64,000 bases of DNA from Epiperipatus broadwayi (Eukaryota > Onychophora > Udeonychophora > Euonychophora > Peripatidae): assembly GCA_028023455.1 (NCBI GenBank), contig JAQFVV010006310.1, positions 1,240,001 through 1,304,000 of the forward strand, read 5' to 3'. Below the pieces are notes generated by a model. The model was given only the letters and a program-made list of their open reading frames with translations. It ran no database searches and was not told where the DNA came from. Positions 38,663 through 50,600 of this stretch are shown one piece after another (the first letter of the stretch is position 1; each line of letters starts with the position of its first letter). The position numbers and the translations under genes are program-made.

Positions 38663-38942
38663 TAAATAGAGGGATTTGAACTTAGGATTTTCAATCTATA
38701 TTCATTCTTCATTCCATCTCAAACAACCAACACACATGACCACATACATGTGAAAAAGATAAATGATCTCCAATGTACATATTTCATACAGAACTAGCGC
38801 ATTTATCAGTTTGGTCAGATCATAATGTATATTGGGAATCATTTCTCTTTTTCACATGTATGTGGTCATGTGTATCCGTTGTTTGAGATAGAGTGGAGGA
38901 TAAATATAGTTTGAAAATCCTGAGATCAAATCCCTCTATTTA
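38663..38942. repeat. foldback element, family B
   Basis: TAAATAGAGGGATTTGAACT at 38663 is matched by its near complement ending at 38942. Inside, CACATGACCACATACATGTG (38730-38750 region) opposes CACATGTATGTGGTCATGTG (38858-38877). The arms are about 130 bases. The same arm words (TGTGGTCATGTGTATC, GAGATAGAGTGGAGGA) recur at 55525-55575 and 56700-56750, so this is a family. Confidence 0.8.
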
Positions 38943-40970
38943 TTATAGTAAACATTCAGTATAATGAATGAATAGATTAATTACTAAGATCAATTTCTTG
39001 TGCATATTTCAAGTAATTACATTAATCAAAAAAATTCAGATAAACTTTCTGAACATGTTTTTTAGTTTTTAAATATATTGGCTTTCTACTTCTCTCACAA
39101 CTATATTGCCCTTCATTGGTTAATTAAATAAATGTATGAATGAGCTGGTCAGTAGCTTTTTTTTTTTTTAATCTGGAGCATTTGGTCATAAAATTGAAAT
39201 TTGCTTCCTTATTGAATTATGTAATAGTCCTTATTTTAGATATTGTGTGATGAGAGTTAAACAAAAACACTGATTTGAGAATCATTTAAAAATAAAAAAT
39301 GTGATCAGTTTTATGGTCTTTATATATTTTTTAATTTTATCAGATTTGTGTTACACTATATTTCATTGGACTAAATATTTATATAAATTATTCATTACAA
39401 TTCTCTATCTATTATTTTGCTATGACAGGTAACATACAAAAATAACTAAACTATGAAGCTTTTAGAACTTTACAATCAATTTAGAATTAATTTGCATTCA
39501 GTCTGAATTATTTTTGAATTTATGCTAAAATTGTCGAATATGCAGTCAGTGGATAAATGTAAGTTACCTGATCACTTCCATCCAAATAGTCATTAAATCA
39601 TAATTATAATAAATAGCTGTTGGAAAATTTTTTGAAAATAAGCTAATAACTCAAAACAATTTTAAAATACTTTTTTTTTTAAAAAAAAATTAATCATCAC
39701 TTGGAAAAATAAAATGAAAATTGCTCTACTCAAACATTTGTAGAGGATATATGTATATATATAGGATAGTCATTCATTCAATTCATACATTATCATCGAT
39801 CACTTGATATGAATATTCAAGCTGTAAAAAGTGATGCACAAAGAGATTTAAAACTCCAATATCTTGTTTCTGTCAATGGTATAGTGGCAGTAAAAATTAA
39901 GTTTTTATATTATATTATTTTATCAAATGTAATTGAAAATAATGTCCTGGATAGTTTGGTAACGTGATAAAATGGCAAATTGGAGCTTGCAAATAAATCA
40001 TTTCAACAATATTCTCAAAATCCACCCACAAAGTCATTAAAGAAAAAACAATTTTTTCTAATTATTAAAAGATAACTTGCTTTTAAAAGTAGATAAAACA
40101 AATATTGTAAATAATTAAAAATATAATATATAAAATAGAAATTTATATAACATTACAATGCTAGTTGAAAAACAAAATTTTACTAATATTCTTCCACAAT
40201 CATGGTAAAATTATTTTTTGGGGGACTAATATTGTATGTAATGTTACATGAATTTCTATTTTTTTTTATAATTACTAGTATATCATTAGGTAGTATTTTA
40301 TATTTAAAAAAAAAAATGTTTGAAATAAATGTGGATATAAATATGTACACATACTATATTATAGAAATATTTGTGTGTTTTTCGTTTATAATTATTTAAT
40401 TAGAAAGCTCTTTACTTAGGATAGTAGCCAATCAAGGTTAACTGCCCCAGGATAAGAGTGAAAGTAAAACTGCTACTGCATTCATTAAAAACATTATTAT
40501 ACATACTATATATGTGTCAATATGTAAAATTGGATATGGAGTTTTATTAAGCGCAGTCCCAATTAAAGAGATATTTGCAATGAAAGCAATAGCAAGTAAC
40601 TAATCTGAGGATTTCTTTATTATCTGGTACTGGTTGAGTGATGCAAGCTGAACTATAACTATCAAATACATATTAGATATAATAAAATACTATTTTTCAG
40701 TCTATTTTTTTAACTTCAGTATTATATTTGTGATTAATAAAACAAATATTTTACTATTATCAATATTTTTGGGACATTCAGAAATCATCCTGTCATGAAA
40801 TCCTTAATATTGATTTATGTTTTAAATATATCTTTTAACTGGCATTCGCTTATGCTTATTTAGACAATTCCCTTTGCATAATTTTTGATCCTCTCCTGAT
40901 CAATTCTTAATATCAAAATGTGCTTTATATCTGTTAAGTAATTCTAAATGTTTCTCTTTTCATCCAATAA
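38943..40970. other. intron DNA, no gene seen
   Basis: AT-rich low-complexity sequence. The open frame at 40202-40399 is hydrophobic AT-driven translation and is not accepted as a gene. Confidence 0.4.
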
Positions 40971-41183
40971 TTAAATTCTTATAAATTTGTTATAATAGAG
41001 TTATTATGAAAAGGTTAAAATAATTAATATTCAAAAGTTTTAAATGCACTGAGCAAGCTTTCAGCACTATGATTCTGGTAGTAATCTGCTGAAAGCTTGT
41101 TCCGTGCATTTAAAACTTTTGATCATTAATTATTTTAACCATTTCATAATAACTTGATTATAAATGAGTTTATAAGAATTTAA
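40971..41183. repeat. palindrome with ~95-bp arms
   Basis: TTAAATTCTTATA (40971) pairs with TATAAGAATTTAA (ending 41183). In the centre, GCAAGCTTTCAGC pairs with GCTGAAAGCTTG across a 22-base loop. Pairing is near perfect in the inner half. No coding content; probably a MITE. Confidence 0.8.
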
Positions 41184-43047
41184 ATATGTTAGTATTTTAA
41201 ATATTTATATATAATTTTTATGTATAGTTTACATAAATAATTTATATGCAGATCATACTTAAAATTTGACATAGGATAAATTTAATTTATATGCTTTTTA
41301 GGGTAAAACTTTTGTGTATATTTTCTGTGCAAGTTTTTTTTTTGATGAAAGAGCTATCTTAATTAACTTAAAAAAGTGATTTAGTAAATGTGATTCGAAT
41401 CTTTTTTGCAATCTTATAGTAAAAAAAAGTAAAGATTTTACGCTTTTTTAAAGCTTGAAATATTTTGTATTCTAATTTTTATGCCATTGTTATTCACCCT
41501 ACAGACTTGTCATTATATGTTATTAATAATAGCAAGTGATTAAAGAATTTTTTTTTTTTTTTTGCTAGGATATAAAAATTTTGATGTGTTTCATCATGAA
41601 GGTATTACATTTTTTCCTCAAAAAAAGAGAAATCAACTGTCTTAAACATTTAGTACAATATTTAGTGAAACTTGTTTGAATTAATTTTTTATAATTTTTA
41701 TTTGTTGTGTTTCATCATATTTTTCTATCCATGCTGATGAAAAAATCCTTCTTAAGTACTACAATTTTTATTTTATTGTAATTGAATTAACCTCAAATAA
41801 AATAGTGGAAATAAGATTATTTATATATTAGTCTTTTTTATTATTTTGAAAGAATTGAACATGTTTTAGTTAATACAAATCTCAATTGATAGTAAAATAG
41901 GGCTATGTTGTCTAATGAATACAAAATAGGGTGGATTGGGAAGGGTGGTGGTGTTATAATCATTAAAAAAAATTGCAGTAAATTTTTATATAAAATTTAT
42001 TGGTTTTTTTTTTTTTGCAAAATGACAATGGAAATAAGGTTATTTACATATTAGTCTTTTATTAATTATTTCAATATTTTGAAAGAAGTGAAGATGTTTT
42101 AGTTAATACAAATTTCGATAATAAAGTAGATTTGTTGTCTAATGAATATAGAATAGGGTGGATTATAATCATTAAAAATCTGCAGCAAATTTTTATATAA
42201 AATTTATTATTGTTTCTTTTTTGCAAAATCACAACCTCTGTTAATATTTTAATTGGGTCTGTTTTCATGGCTTGCTTTTAGCTACATAAAAATGTTGGAG
42301 AAATATGTATAATTTTTTATCAAAATATACTAGTATTTATCTATGGATTTTTTATAATGGTGGAAGTTATTTTTATTAAATATAATTTTTATTTTCTATA
42401 TGAGATAAAAATTTATTGAAAATATATTTATTATCGATTACGTTTGATTTGCCATAACATTTTTTTTTTAAAGAACTTAATTTAGATTTGACAGTTAATA
42501 AAGTGAAAGCAATTTTTTAAATATTACACATTCAAAAATATAGCTGAATTAAACAGGTACTACTGATCTAAAGGTTTATACTCATTTTAGTTTCCTTGTT
42601 TTAAAATTAGTGAATGATACATCTACATACAGCTATTAAAAATGAACACAAATGATAATATTTATTTTTAAAAATAAAAAAAATCAATTAAAATTTCATT
42701 CATAAATTTAATTTTCTAGAAATCTATTAGTTAATGTGCTGGTGTATTGAAGATTCAGATATCATATAAAGAAAATGCATTTATTTCCCAAGTAAATAAA
42801 ATTATAACTAATTTGAATTAAATCAAATTTTGGATATTCAAGAGAATCAATATACCTGTAACCAAAAAGAATAAACTGGATTTAGGAATGTGGTCTCCAC
42901 TGTTTAAGTTCACTATTTCCTATACAAATTAACACTCACAAAATCTTGTGATTTACGAGTTAATATTACAATCTTTATGCTGGAAATATATAAACTATTG
43001 TAAAGTTGTAATTATTTATTAAGCACACAGGAAGTATATGTAAATAC
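41184..43047. other. intron DNA with a local duplication
   Basis: About 150 bases are duplicated: 41820-41990 and 42050-42215 share TATTAGTCTTTTTTATT-like text, TTTTAGTTAATACAAAT, GTTGTCTAATGAATA and AATTTTTATATAAAATTTAT. ACTCACAAAATCTTGTGATT at 42932 resembles the loop of the 46638 palindrome. Confidence 0.55.
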
Positions 43048-43239
43048 TTTTAAGACAGGCTTTAACCTATATCAAATGCACCTTGAAATTTTTATAATAG
43101 TCAAGACACCGCTCTTATCTTTATAAAAGTCACTATCTTATGTCTTTGAGAGGTCCCTCTATTGGCAAAATAAAGATATTGCTCGACTATTATAAAAATT
43201 TCAAGGCGCATTTGATACAGGTTAAAGCCTGTCTTAAAA
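43048..43239. repeat. palindrome with 55-bp arms
   Basis: Arms at 43048-43102 and 43185-43239 are near-perfect complements (AAGACAGGCTTTAACCTAT against GTTAAAGCCTGTCTT). The 82-base loop has weaker inner pairing (ATCTTTATAAAAG against AAATAAAGATAT). Confidence 0.8.
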
Positions 43240-43932
43240 ATATTATAATTGTAGATTTGTGTTTAATTCTTTAGCATAGTTTTTTGGGATGTAATGGATG
43301 GTCAACAATCACATTTATGTCCAGTGTCAAAAGTCATCCAAAATTTTAACTTGGTTATTCATTTTTGGTCTTCGTAATATGCTGGCATTATTTCTAATAG
43401 CAATTTGATCAGTGAAGTAGTTTATACAATAAGTAAAAAGCACTAGTTTTATTTTGAGATGAATGTTTCTAAATACAGTACAATAATTTTATAATTTAAT
43501 GGTTTTTATATTTATATAAAGATTTTCCATATTGACCTCTTTAACCTGTTAGCCTTTTTAGATTTATTTGATATAAGGACACTGAAATTGGCTTGCTAGG
43601 ATGGAAGCTAGATACTAGGAATTAAAGAATAATTAAAATAGGAAAAAAATTAACTTGCTTCAAAACAACTGAAATACATTGAGCATGATTAACTATCAAA
43701 CTACATATAATAATTGTTTTTCATTGATTAACTAAAATAGATATTAGTATTTGATGTATTTTCTAATATTAGTGTTTTACATTGCTGCTAAGAAAATAAT
43801 ATAAAATAGAATGCAAATTAAAATTTGCTTTCAGGTTAAAGAAATTTATGTAAAAGTATTGCAAATTAATTTCTCACTTTATAATATATATAAATCATTT
43901 GCTAGAAAATCAAGTGACACATAGCTTTATAC

Positions 43933-44750
43933 AAGGTGGTGCAAAAGTCACCAAGGATTTTAAAAATACATAATTTTTTTTTTTTTTTTAGGCTTTTTAG
44001 TTTCTGAACAAAGTTTAGCTGGTGCAAGATTCAAAATCAAGAAATATGTACGCTGTTCACTTGCATCAATTGCCAAAAAACAAAATGAATTTATTCATTT
44101 TTTAATAATGGATAATGAAGCCCATTTTTATTCAAGTGGATTCATTAATTGACATAACCGCAGAATATAGGTTATGAAGAATCCTGGTACATTCTATTAG
44201 ATATATCCCTTAAATGTACAGTTTTTATATGCAGTCACATCTCAAAGAGTTATTGGGATAATAATGGTAATTCTGTATTTATGATTGGTGAAAAATATTG
44301 CTTTATGACTCACAAATTTTTTAGGACCTGCTTCTGTAGTATTAACCTTTTTTTAAAATTTGATTTTCAAAAGATGAAGTCACTGTACACACCTAACCAG
44401 CAACCATAGCAGTTTTAAAAATTTTTGACGAATGTCTAATTTCCAAAAATTCGGGATTCAATTAGCTCATAACTGATGGATTTAACAATCCCCTAATTAA
44501 TTATTTTCTTTGGGTTTATCTCAAGGATAATGTTTATGTTAATAAGAGCCTTAATACCTGATATACTGACAAAAGTAATGCAAAATGCATAGAAAGTACT
44601 CCGATTTGTGAAAAAAAATTAAGTGATATCGTATTTCATAAATAGCTCTTAAAAAACCTCCAAATATTGTATTTTATTTTCATTAAAATATAAAATTAAA
44701 AAAATAAGAAATGTATATATTTTTTAAATCTTGTGACTTGTGCACCTACC
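43933..44750 (+). mobile_element. mariner/Tc1-like element, degraded, with inverted ends
   Basis: The left end GGTGGTGCAAAAGTCACCAA (about 43936-43955) is matched by the complement of CTTGTGACTTGTGCACCTAC (44730-44749), with two or three differences. Between them, broken forward frames at 44090-44340 read IMDNEAHFYSSGFIN, then NRRI..VMKNPG and AVTSQRVIGI. These correspond to the DEAHF.L.GFVN.QN.R.W...NP and WCA.S..GIIG blocks of a DDE-type mariner-like transposase. Several stops; the N-terminal half and third acidic residue are not visible. It sits 139 bases before exon 3 of the zinc-finger gene. Confidence 0.65.
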
Positions 44751-44889
44751 CATATACATATAATAATAAAAATGAGTGTGAAAAAAGAAAATTGTAATAG
44801 TGTTTAATGTATATTGTTTTTGCAAACCTATTGTGCAGATATGTATGTGTTCATAATCTTATCTATTATTTTTTTTTATATGTATATAG

Positions 44890-44952
44890 TCTGAAGCAAA
44901 TGGTCAGTCATTCCTCTGCCATGCTTGTAATATCCCTTGTGGATCTCAAGAG
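44890..44952 (+). CDS. CIZ1/Pep-like zinc-finger protein, exon 3 (first half of the finger)
   Basis: A 63-base, 21-codon exon between a TATAG acceptor (44885-44889) and a GTTAGT donor (44953). It encodes SEANGQSFLCHACNIPCGSQ plus E, supplying the paired cysteines (C-x2-C) of a U1/matrin-type C2H2 finger. The histidines are in the next exon. It is too short to be seen as an ORF; it was found because its translation joins the next exon in phase 0. The intron before it is about 7.7 kb and contains a mariner-like element that ends only 139 bases upstream. Confidence 0.75.
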
Positions 44953-45057
44953 GTTAGTATTGTATTTTTATTGTCATTTTTGTAAAATAATTTTGACATA
45001 AAAGCTGTTAATTTTTGCACAAAATAATATCAATTTTGGATTTTGTTTTTTTTTTAG

Positions 45058-45200
45058 AAATTTTTTAAACATTTGCAAAGTAAAGCCCATCAAATGATAA
45101 TGGATGCAATTGGTCGTCAATATGATCAGACTGCTAAGCAAATGGAAGCTCGTCTCAAAGCTGAAGAACATTTACGCAAAATTGAAAAGCGAAGTGGGAG
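45058..45200 (+). CDS. CIZ1/Pep-like zinc-finger protein, exon 4 (second half of the finger and helix)
   Basis: Follows a poly-T/TTTAG acceptor after a 105-base intron. It reads KFFKHLQSKAHQMIMDAIGR and continues with QYDQTAKQMEARLKAEEHLR and a basic tail ending RSG plus a split codon (phase 2) at donor GTATCT (45201). Joined to exon 3 it gives C-x2-C-x12-H-x5-H, the spacing of U1-type/matrin C2H2 fingers. CIZ1 has a similar core (C-x-C-S-Q-x2-F-x2-H ... HQ). The charged segment after the finger is probably helical. The remaining exons, where CIZ1 relatives carry further fingers, were not located in 45201-64000. They may lie beyond the window or be too short to recognise by eye. Confidence 0.78.
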
Positions 45201-46582
45201 GTATCTATTTGATATTTATAGTAAAATACAAAATTTTGCCAAAAGTTTTTTTTTAATAACAGGAGTTATAGATATATTAATGATTGCAAATTCAGATATA
45301 ATTTAAAATCAATCTCACTATTTTAGATTAGCTTTTTCAACTTATTTTTGTAGTTATATTAAAAAAAACCTGCAATTTATGAGTGTAGATTTAAAATCAA
45401 TTGTAATTTGATTCTTGAAGATAGAAATATACATTCTTAATTTTTTTTCACAATTGTCATTTGTAAATTTTATAATTAAACATAAAAATATTGTTGATAT
45501 TTTATGTTGTTTTTTAATAGAAATAGATAGTTAAACTCGAGATAAAAATCTAATAATGAAATTAGAATTGAACATGATTTGAACTTTATTTGTTGTTTTT
45601 TAATTTATTGGATTTTAGCCCATTACACCAATTTAACATTGAGAGTGTTAGAATTGAAATTATATTATGTGATAATATAAATCAGTATATCTTGACTATA
45701 AATATACATTTTTTTACTCAGAAGTCAGCTTTATCTTGTGAATGAAATATTAATGCTTTGATTTATAGAAATCAAATTTGTTCTTTTTGTCAAACTTTTT
45801 CAGTTTTTTCATTAATTTTATGTTTGCAGTTCATTAGTGTATTCTTTTTTTTTAAATATATGTTAATGGTAATACCTTGGTTATTATGTATTATGAGAAA
45901 TCTAATATGTACACTACACAATAAAAATAACAGATTAAATCCAATCTATATTTCAACATAGTATATTGAAATGTTCATGATGATTAATTTTTAAAACATC
46001 CTCTATATCTTATTTAGGAAATTTTATAATAGTCTTTTTTTTTTTTATGACTTTTATATGTGTTTATATATGTAAAATAGACATTTACTCCTAAATCAAA
46101 CCATGCAAATCTGGCTAATAATTTTTGTACTAAATTTGGATTTGTATAACGAAGATATCCTTATCATGTTTTGTAAAGCTTATATTACCAATTTAGTTTA
46201 CTTACTTGTTTATTTGTATATTTAGCAGTGAAAATGTATTGTATTTTTTTTTTTAATTATTCTGCTATATAAATATAATAGTCTTAATCATAATATTGAA
46301 AATCAGAATTATAAAGCTTTTAATATTACCATGAAAAAAAAAAATTGTGAAATTGTCAAAATACAAATGTTACAAGAAAAAAATAATGTAATGTCAAGAT
46401 GATGGAAAGCATCTACAGAAATAAAATGATTTAATGTCTCAAATTTGATTAGTTTTCAGTATGATGTCACAAAAATAATTAGAAAGTAGCATCAAGAAAA
46501 AAATAACCAAGCAAAAAAGTGGAATTGAATTTTTGTTAGGATGAGTTTGTTTACATTTTTATTTTATGCTTTTAAAAATTAC
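45201..46582. other. intron DNA after exon 4
   Basis: Begins with the GTATCT donor. AT-rich with many T runs. No downstream exon was recognised despite looking for a continuation of the finger protein. Confidence 0.4.
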
Positions 46583-46637
46583 ACTTCAGTATTTAAAGTT
46601 GTAATTATAAATTTTATTAAACGCTCACTATTATTTC

Positions 46638-47125
46638 AGTAATAGTTTTAACAAGGCTGTAAACCTTAGCAATGAGCGTCTGAAAAAATCGTCACTAGGG
46701 ACCTCTGTAGGTCTTTAAAACACATGCTTACGCTATGAAGAAAAGAGAGAATCCTTCTTTACTTCGACCTACTTTTATATATAAATAGGTGAAGCAGAAG
46801 TGTTTTGATCTAAGAGTGTGAAGCTATTAAATACTTCACTAATTAAGTCCACAATTCTTAACTCGTAGTAAATCGTAAGATTTCGCGAGTATTAATGTAT
46901 TATAAGAATTGTGGACTTAATTAGTGAAGTATTTAATAGCTTCACACTCTTAGATCAAAACATTTCTGCTTCACCTATTTATATATAAAAGTAGGTCGAA
47001 GTAAAGAAGGATTCTCTCTTTTCTTCATAGCGTAAGCATGTGTTTTAAAGACCTACAGAGGTCCCTAGTGATGATTTTTTCAGACGCTCATTGCTAAGGT
47101 TTACAGCCTTGTTAAAACTATTACT
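46638..47125. repeat. long palindrome, 223-bp arms
   Basis: Arms 46638-46860 and 46903-47125 are nearly identical reverse complements around a 42-base loop. I saw only a handful of differences (for example TCGTCAC against GTGATGA). A 13-base direct repeat, ACTTCAGTATTTA, lies at 46583-46595 and 47123-47135, overlapping the right arm end and 42 bases left of the left arm. It may be a target duplication. No ORF. The near identity of the arms implies recent insertion or gene conversion. Confidence 0.85.
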
Positions 47126-47520
47126 TCAGTATTTAGTAAAACCGAATGATACAGTAATTTTATATGTATTTTTATTATTTATATTTTTAATTTTGTATCA
47201 CTTTTTTATGTTTAAATGTTCATTTTGGATCATAAAAAACATTTAGTACAGCGAACGAATTATACAACAAACACTAGAATCATAAATGTTTGTCATATTT
47301 TTTTTTAGGTCAGAATTATCACTATATTTAGCATAACTCCTTATTTATAGCTTTAAGCAGTGAAAATGCTACTTTTTTAAAAAAAAAATTATTCTACTGC
47401 ATTTATATTGTAAAAGCAAAAAATAAATAAGTTCCCTATAAAAAGGAGTAAAACTGTCAATGTATGGAAATATATCAAAGGTTAATGGCTGATAACATTA
47501 CACATGTACACAAGATGAAT

Positions 47521-47627
47521 AATATTTTTTGTAGTGTAATTTTCACTGCACCACTCACGCAATGTCCATCTTGGGGTTCAGACATCTTTATTGTGTGAGA
47601 GTGGTGTAATTACACTACAGAAATATT
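47521..47627. repeat. short palindrome, ~40-bp arms
   Basis: AATATTTTTTGTAGTGTAAT (47521) pairs with TAATTACACTACAGAAATATT near 47607-47627. CCACTCACGCAATG pairs with TTGTGTGAGAGTGG. The loop is about 25 bases. Confidence 0.7.
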
Positions 47628-50600
47628 AAGTGGATAATCTCTAGTCTAATGAATGACTAATAAAAATTATTAATATATGTGTACACAAGATGTTTAAAAA
47701 AAAAACCTTCCTGTTTTAAATAAAGTATCAGACATCACAATTTATCTTTAGCATTGAAAATATTGTATGTAACCATGATCCTGAAAAGCAAACATAAAAA
47801 ATTGATTAACCATGCTAACAAAATAAAGTTATTTCTAAGCAAAAATGACTAAATGAAAAATCTATGACTTGATAATTTCTATTAAAGTAAGTTTTTTTAG
47901 GTTTTATTTCATACTACTAATAATTCAACTTTAGTTTTTACTAAATCAAAACTTACAAATTTCTATGCAGCATATAGTATTCTTAAATATTTATACAATT
48001 TGTATGTATTTTTTACATATATATTTTTGATTTTTTATTATATATATTGTAACCTAATTAAATCCTCCTGTATAATATCATTCTCCTAATTTGAGGTACT
48101 ATTTCTAACCTATAGAAATGTCTCAAATAAAACTCTTAACAAGTTCTAATTGTTTCGACAAAACATCTTTTACACAATAATAGGGTTGGGTTGAGACTCT
48201 TACAAATAACAATAAGGATTATAAAGTGGACTAAGCTCAGTGGTCGGTTACATATAAAAGTATTAGCTATAGAGATATACAATTAAAATAAAGGAAGCAC
48301 CTAACTCTGATAAAATAAATTATTCCAAATAAAACATAACTTGGAAAGAGAGAAAACTAATCATTCCTTAATTAATAATTTAGAACAAAGTAAATCTCTC
48401 CCTTCATCCCAATCATATTCTCTGAACTATTAATATTTGCACCTTCAAAAACATATTCTTTGATAGACTCTTGTGATTAACAAAATCTATTATATAGTTT
48501 AATATTATCCACTGATATGATCTGACAACAATGAACCTTTTTATTATAATGCAAAATAAATATCTCGGGGGTTTTCTCTGGTATTCTATCAAATAAACAG
48601 TAGTATAGTGTTGCAAGGTAAATGACTGGCATCCTAGCAGGCTTTTAGGAAACATGCATTTTCTAATAAACTAATGTATCCCACTAAGATCATCATAATA
48701 ATAATCACTTAGATTACCAAAAGAAATGCTTACTTTAGTCAACAAATGTCTAGAATAATAATAATAAATTTAAAATACTTATACCCTATTATCTAGAATG
48801 GCATTCAAATAATAAAAGGAAAAGGGTACATTTCATTTCCCTCTCTTATCCCAAAACAACACAGATAAAATACTTAATTTATGTTTTAATTCTGACAATA
48901 GCTAAATAATGTGAAGTCTGACTTATGGATGGACACATCCATTGCAATGCTTAAGTGAACAATTATTAATTTGAAAATTAATAATTAGAAAAGAAGTTAT
49001 TTGTAGCACATTTCTTATCAAATATTAGTGATTTTTAAATCATAAGAATAGTAATTATCTGATTTGAAAATATACACTTATTTTACTTTGTGGATTTGTG
49101 GAACCAAAGAAAAGTATTTCATACAGAAAAAATACTCAAAAACCAAATTTTAATAATTTACCAAAAATACATTTATTACATCTAAACATTAAAAAAAACC
49201 AGTTATTTACAAAGCACACTAATACAATGACAGTTTGGACATCATAGCTACTGGATATATTTTTACATTTAATTCTGAGGAGTTAATAATTATAAATTAA
49301 CTTTATGCCAAGACTATTGTATCTTGGTTGCCTAGTTTAAAATTGCAAAATAAAATTTAGAACCATAAACTATTATGATTACTTGCTAGAATATTTATTT
49401 GAAACATCACAATTTATTCTAGCTAAAACAAGGCATTAAACAAACATTTAATGCAACTAAAGATAATTACTATAATGGTTGGCTAGCTTGCACCCTAAGT
49501 TGATTAACATTTCCTTATGTATTTTACAGTCAAGCACTTACTTATGATATCTTACTATTCATAAAGTAATAACAAAAATAGAAGATTAAATTCAATGTAA
49601 CCTATTGCTGCTTCTAAATTAAATGGCTAATGTGATGATGATAAGCATTATCATTTTATCACAACTGATTATTGCCTAGCACTATGTTAATCTTGAAAAA
49701 CTAAATGGTAAATAAAAAGCATTCATCAGAAGTAATACATACCTTAATAGTTAATTTATTTAATGTTCATATTAAATTTATAAATTTTATGAAACTTACA
49801 AAACCCCTCGGCGAATTTCTCCATATGAGCATATAAAATAACATTGGGTCTGTGTATTCCCATCATGCTATGCTTTAATCTTGTGGATTTACTTGAATAC
49901 TACTGGCAAAGTACAGTAGCACGATACAGATATTATAATCAACCACAGCACAGAAAATTACTAAATGTACCTCAAGAGATGACTACCTTAACAACTAGCT
50001 ATCATTGCCATAACTTGTATAAATACAATAGTCTATACCTTCTGTGGTGGACAATCTTAATCTTTCAAATAGCACATGAGGGATAACATCACTAAATAAG
50101 CTCTTTAGAGCGACAACATGACTATAATAATGGTGGCTCCCATGCCTATCTCTCCAGCATAAGTGTAGATGTGGACACTGTCTCACCACCTAAGGAAAAG
50201 GGGAAAACACACCAAAGACAAATGATCCTCTCCATGGAATCTATCTAAATAAGCTATATATGAAAATGTTTTGAAAAACATTGTCCTCTCATGGTAAATA
50301 CATGTAATAATAGGAGAGCATCTCCATCCCCCAAATATTATATTATCTGATAAATCTAGAGCTATAAAGAATAACTAATTCTACAATGGCAAGATACAAA
50401 TTTATCACTAATAATAAAAATTAATAGCTTGTATCAACATTAAACTACACACATTAAACAATATCCGAAACCCACAGGAAAGTATTAGTCCAAATGACTA
50501 TAAACACATTAAAGTAGCATAGTAAATATTTGCATAAGATAAGGAATACACACATGAACAATGAGCATAATTAATATTTATGAAATTAAGTGGACAGACT

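Noticed and set aside
48413-48655. Minus-strand 80-codon frame tested as a Helitron or LTR polyprotein piece
   Set aside because: None of the conserved helicase, integrase or reverse-transcriptase motifs could be found around it.
49844-50189. Open frames on both strands in a less AT-biased stretch
   Set aside because: No recognisable domain, and the two strands are mutually exclusive; possibly an unidentified repeat.
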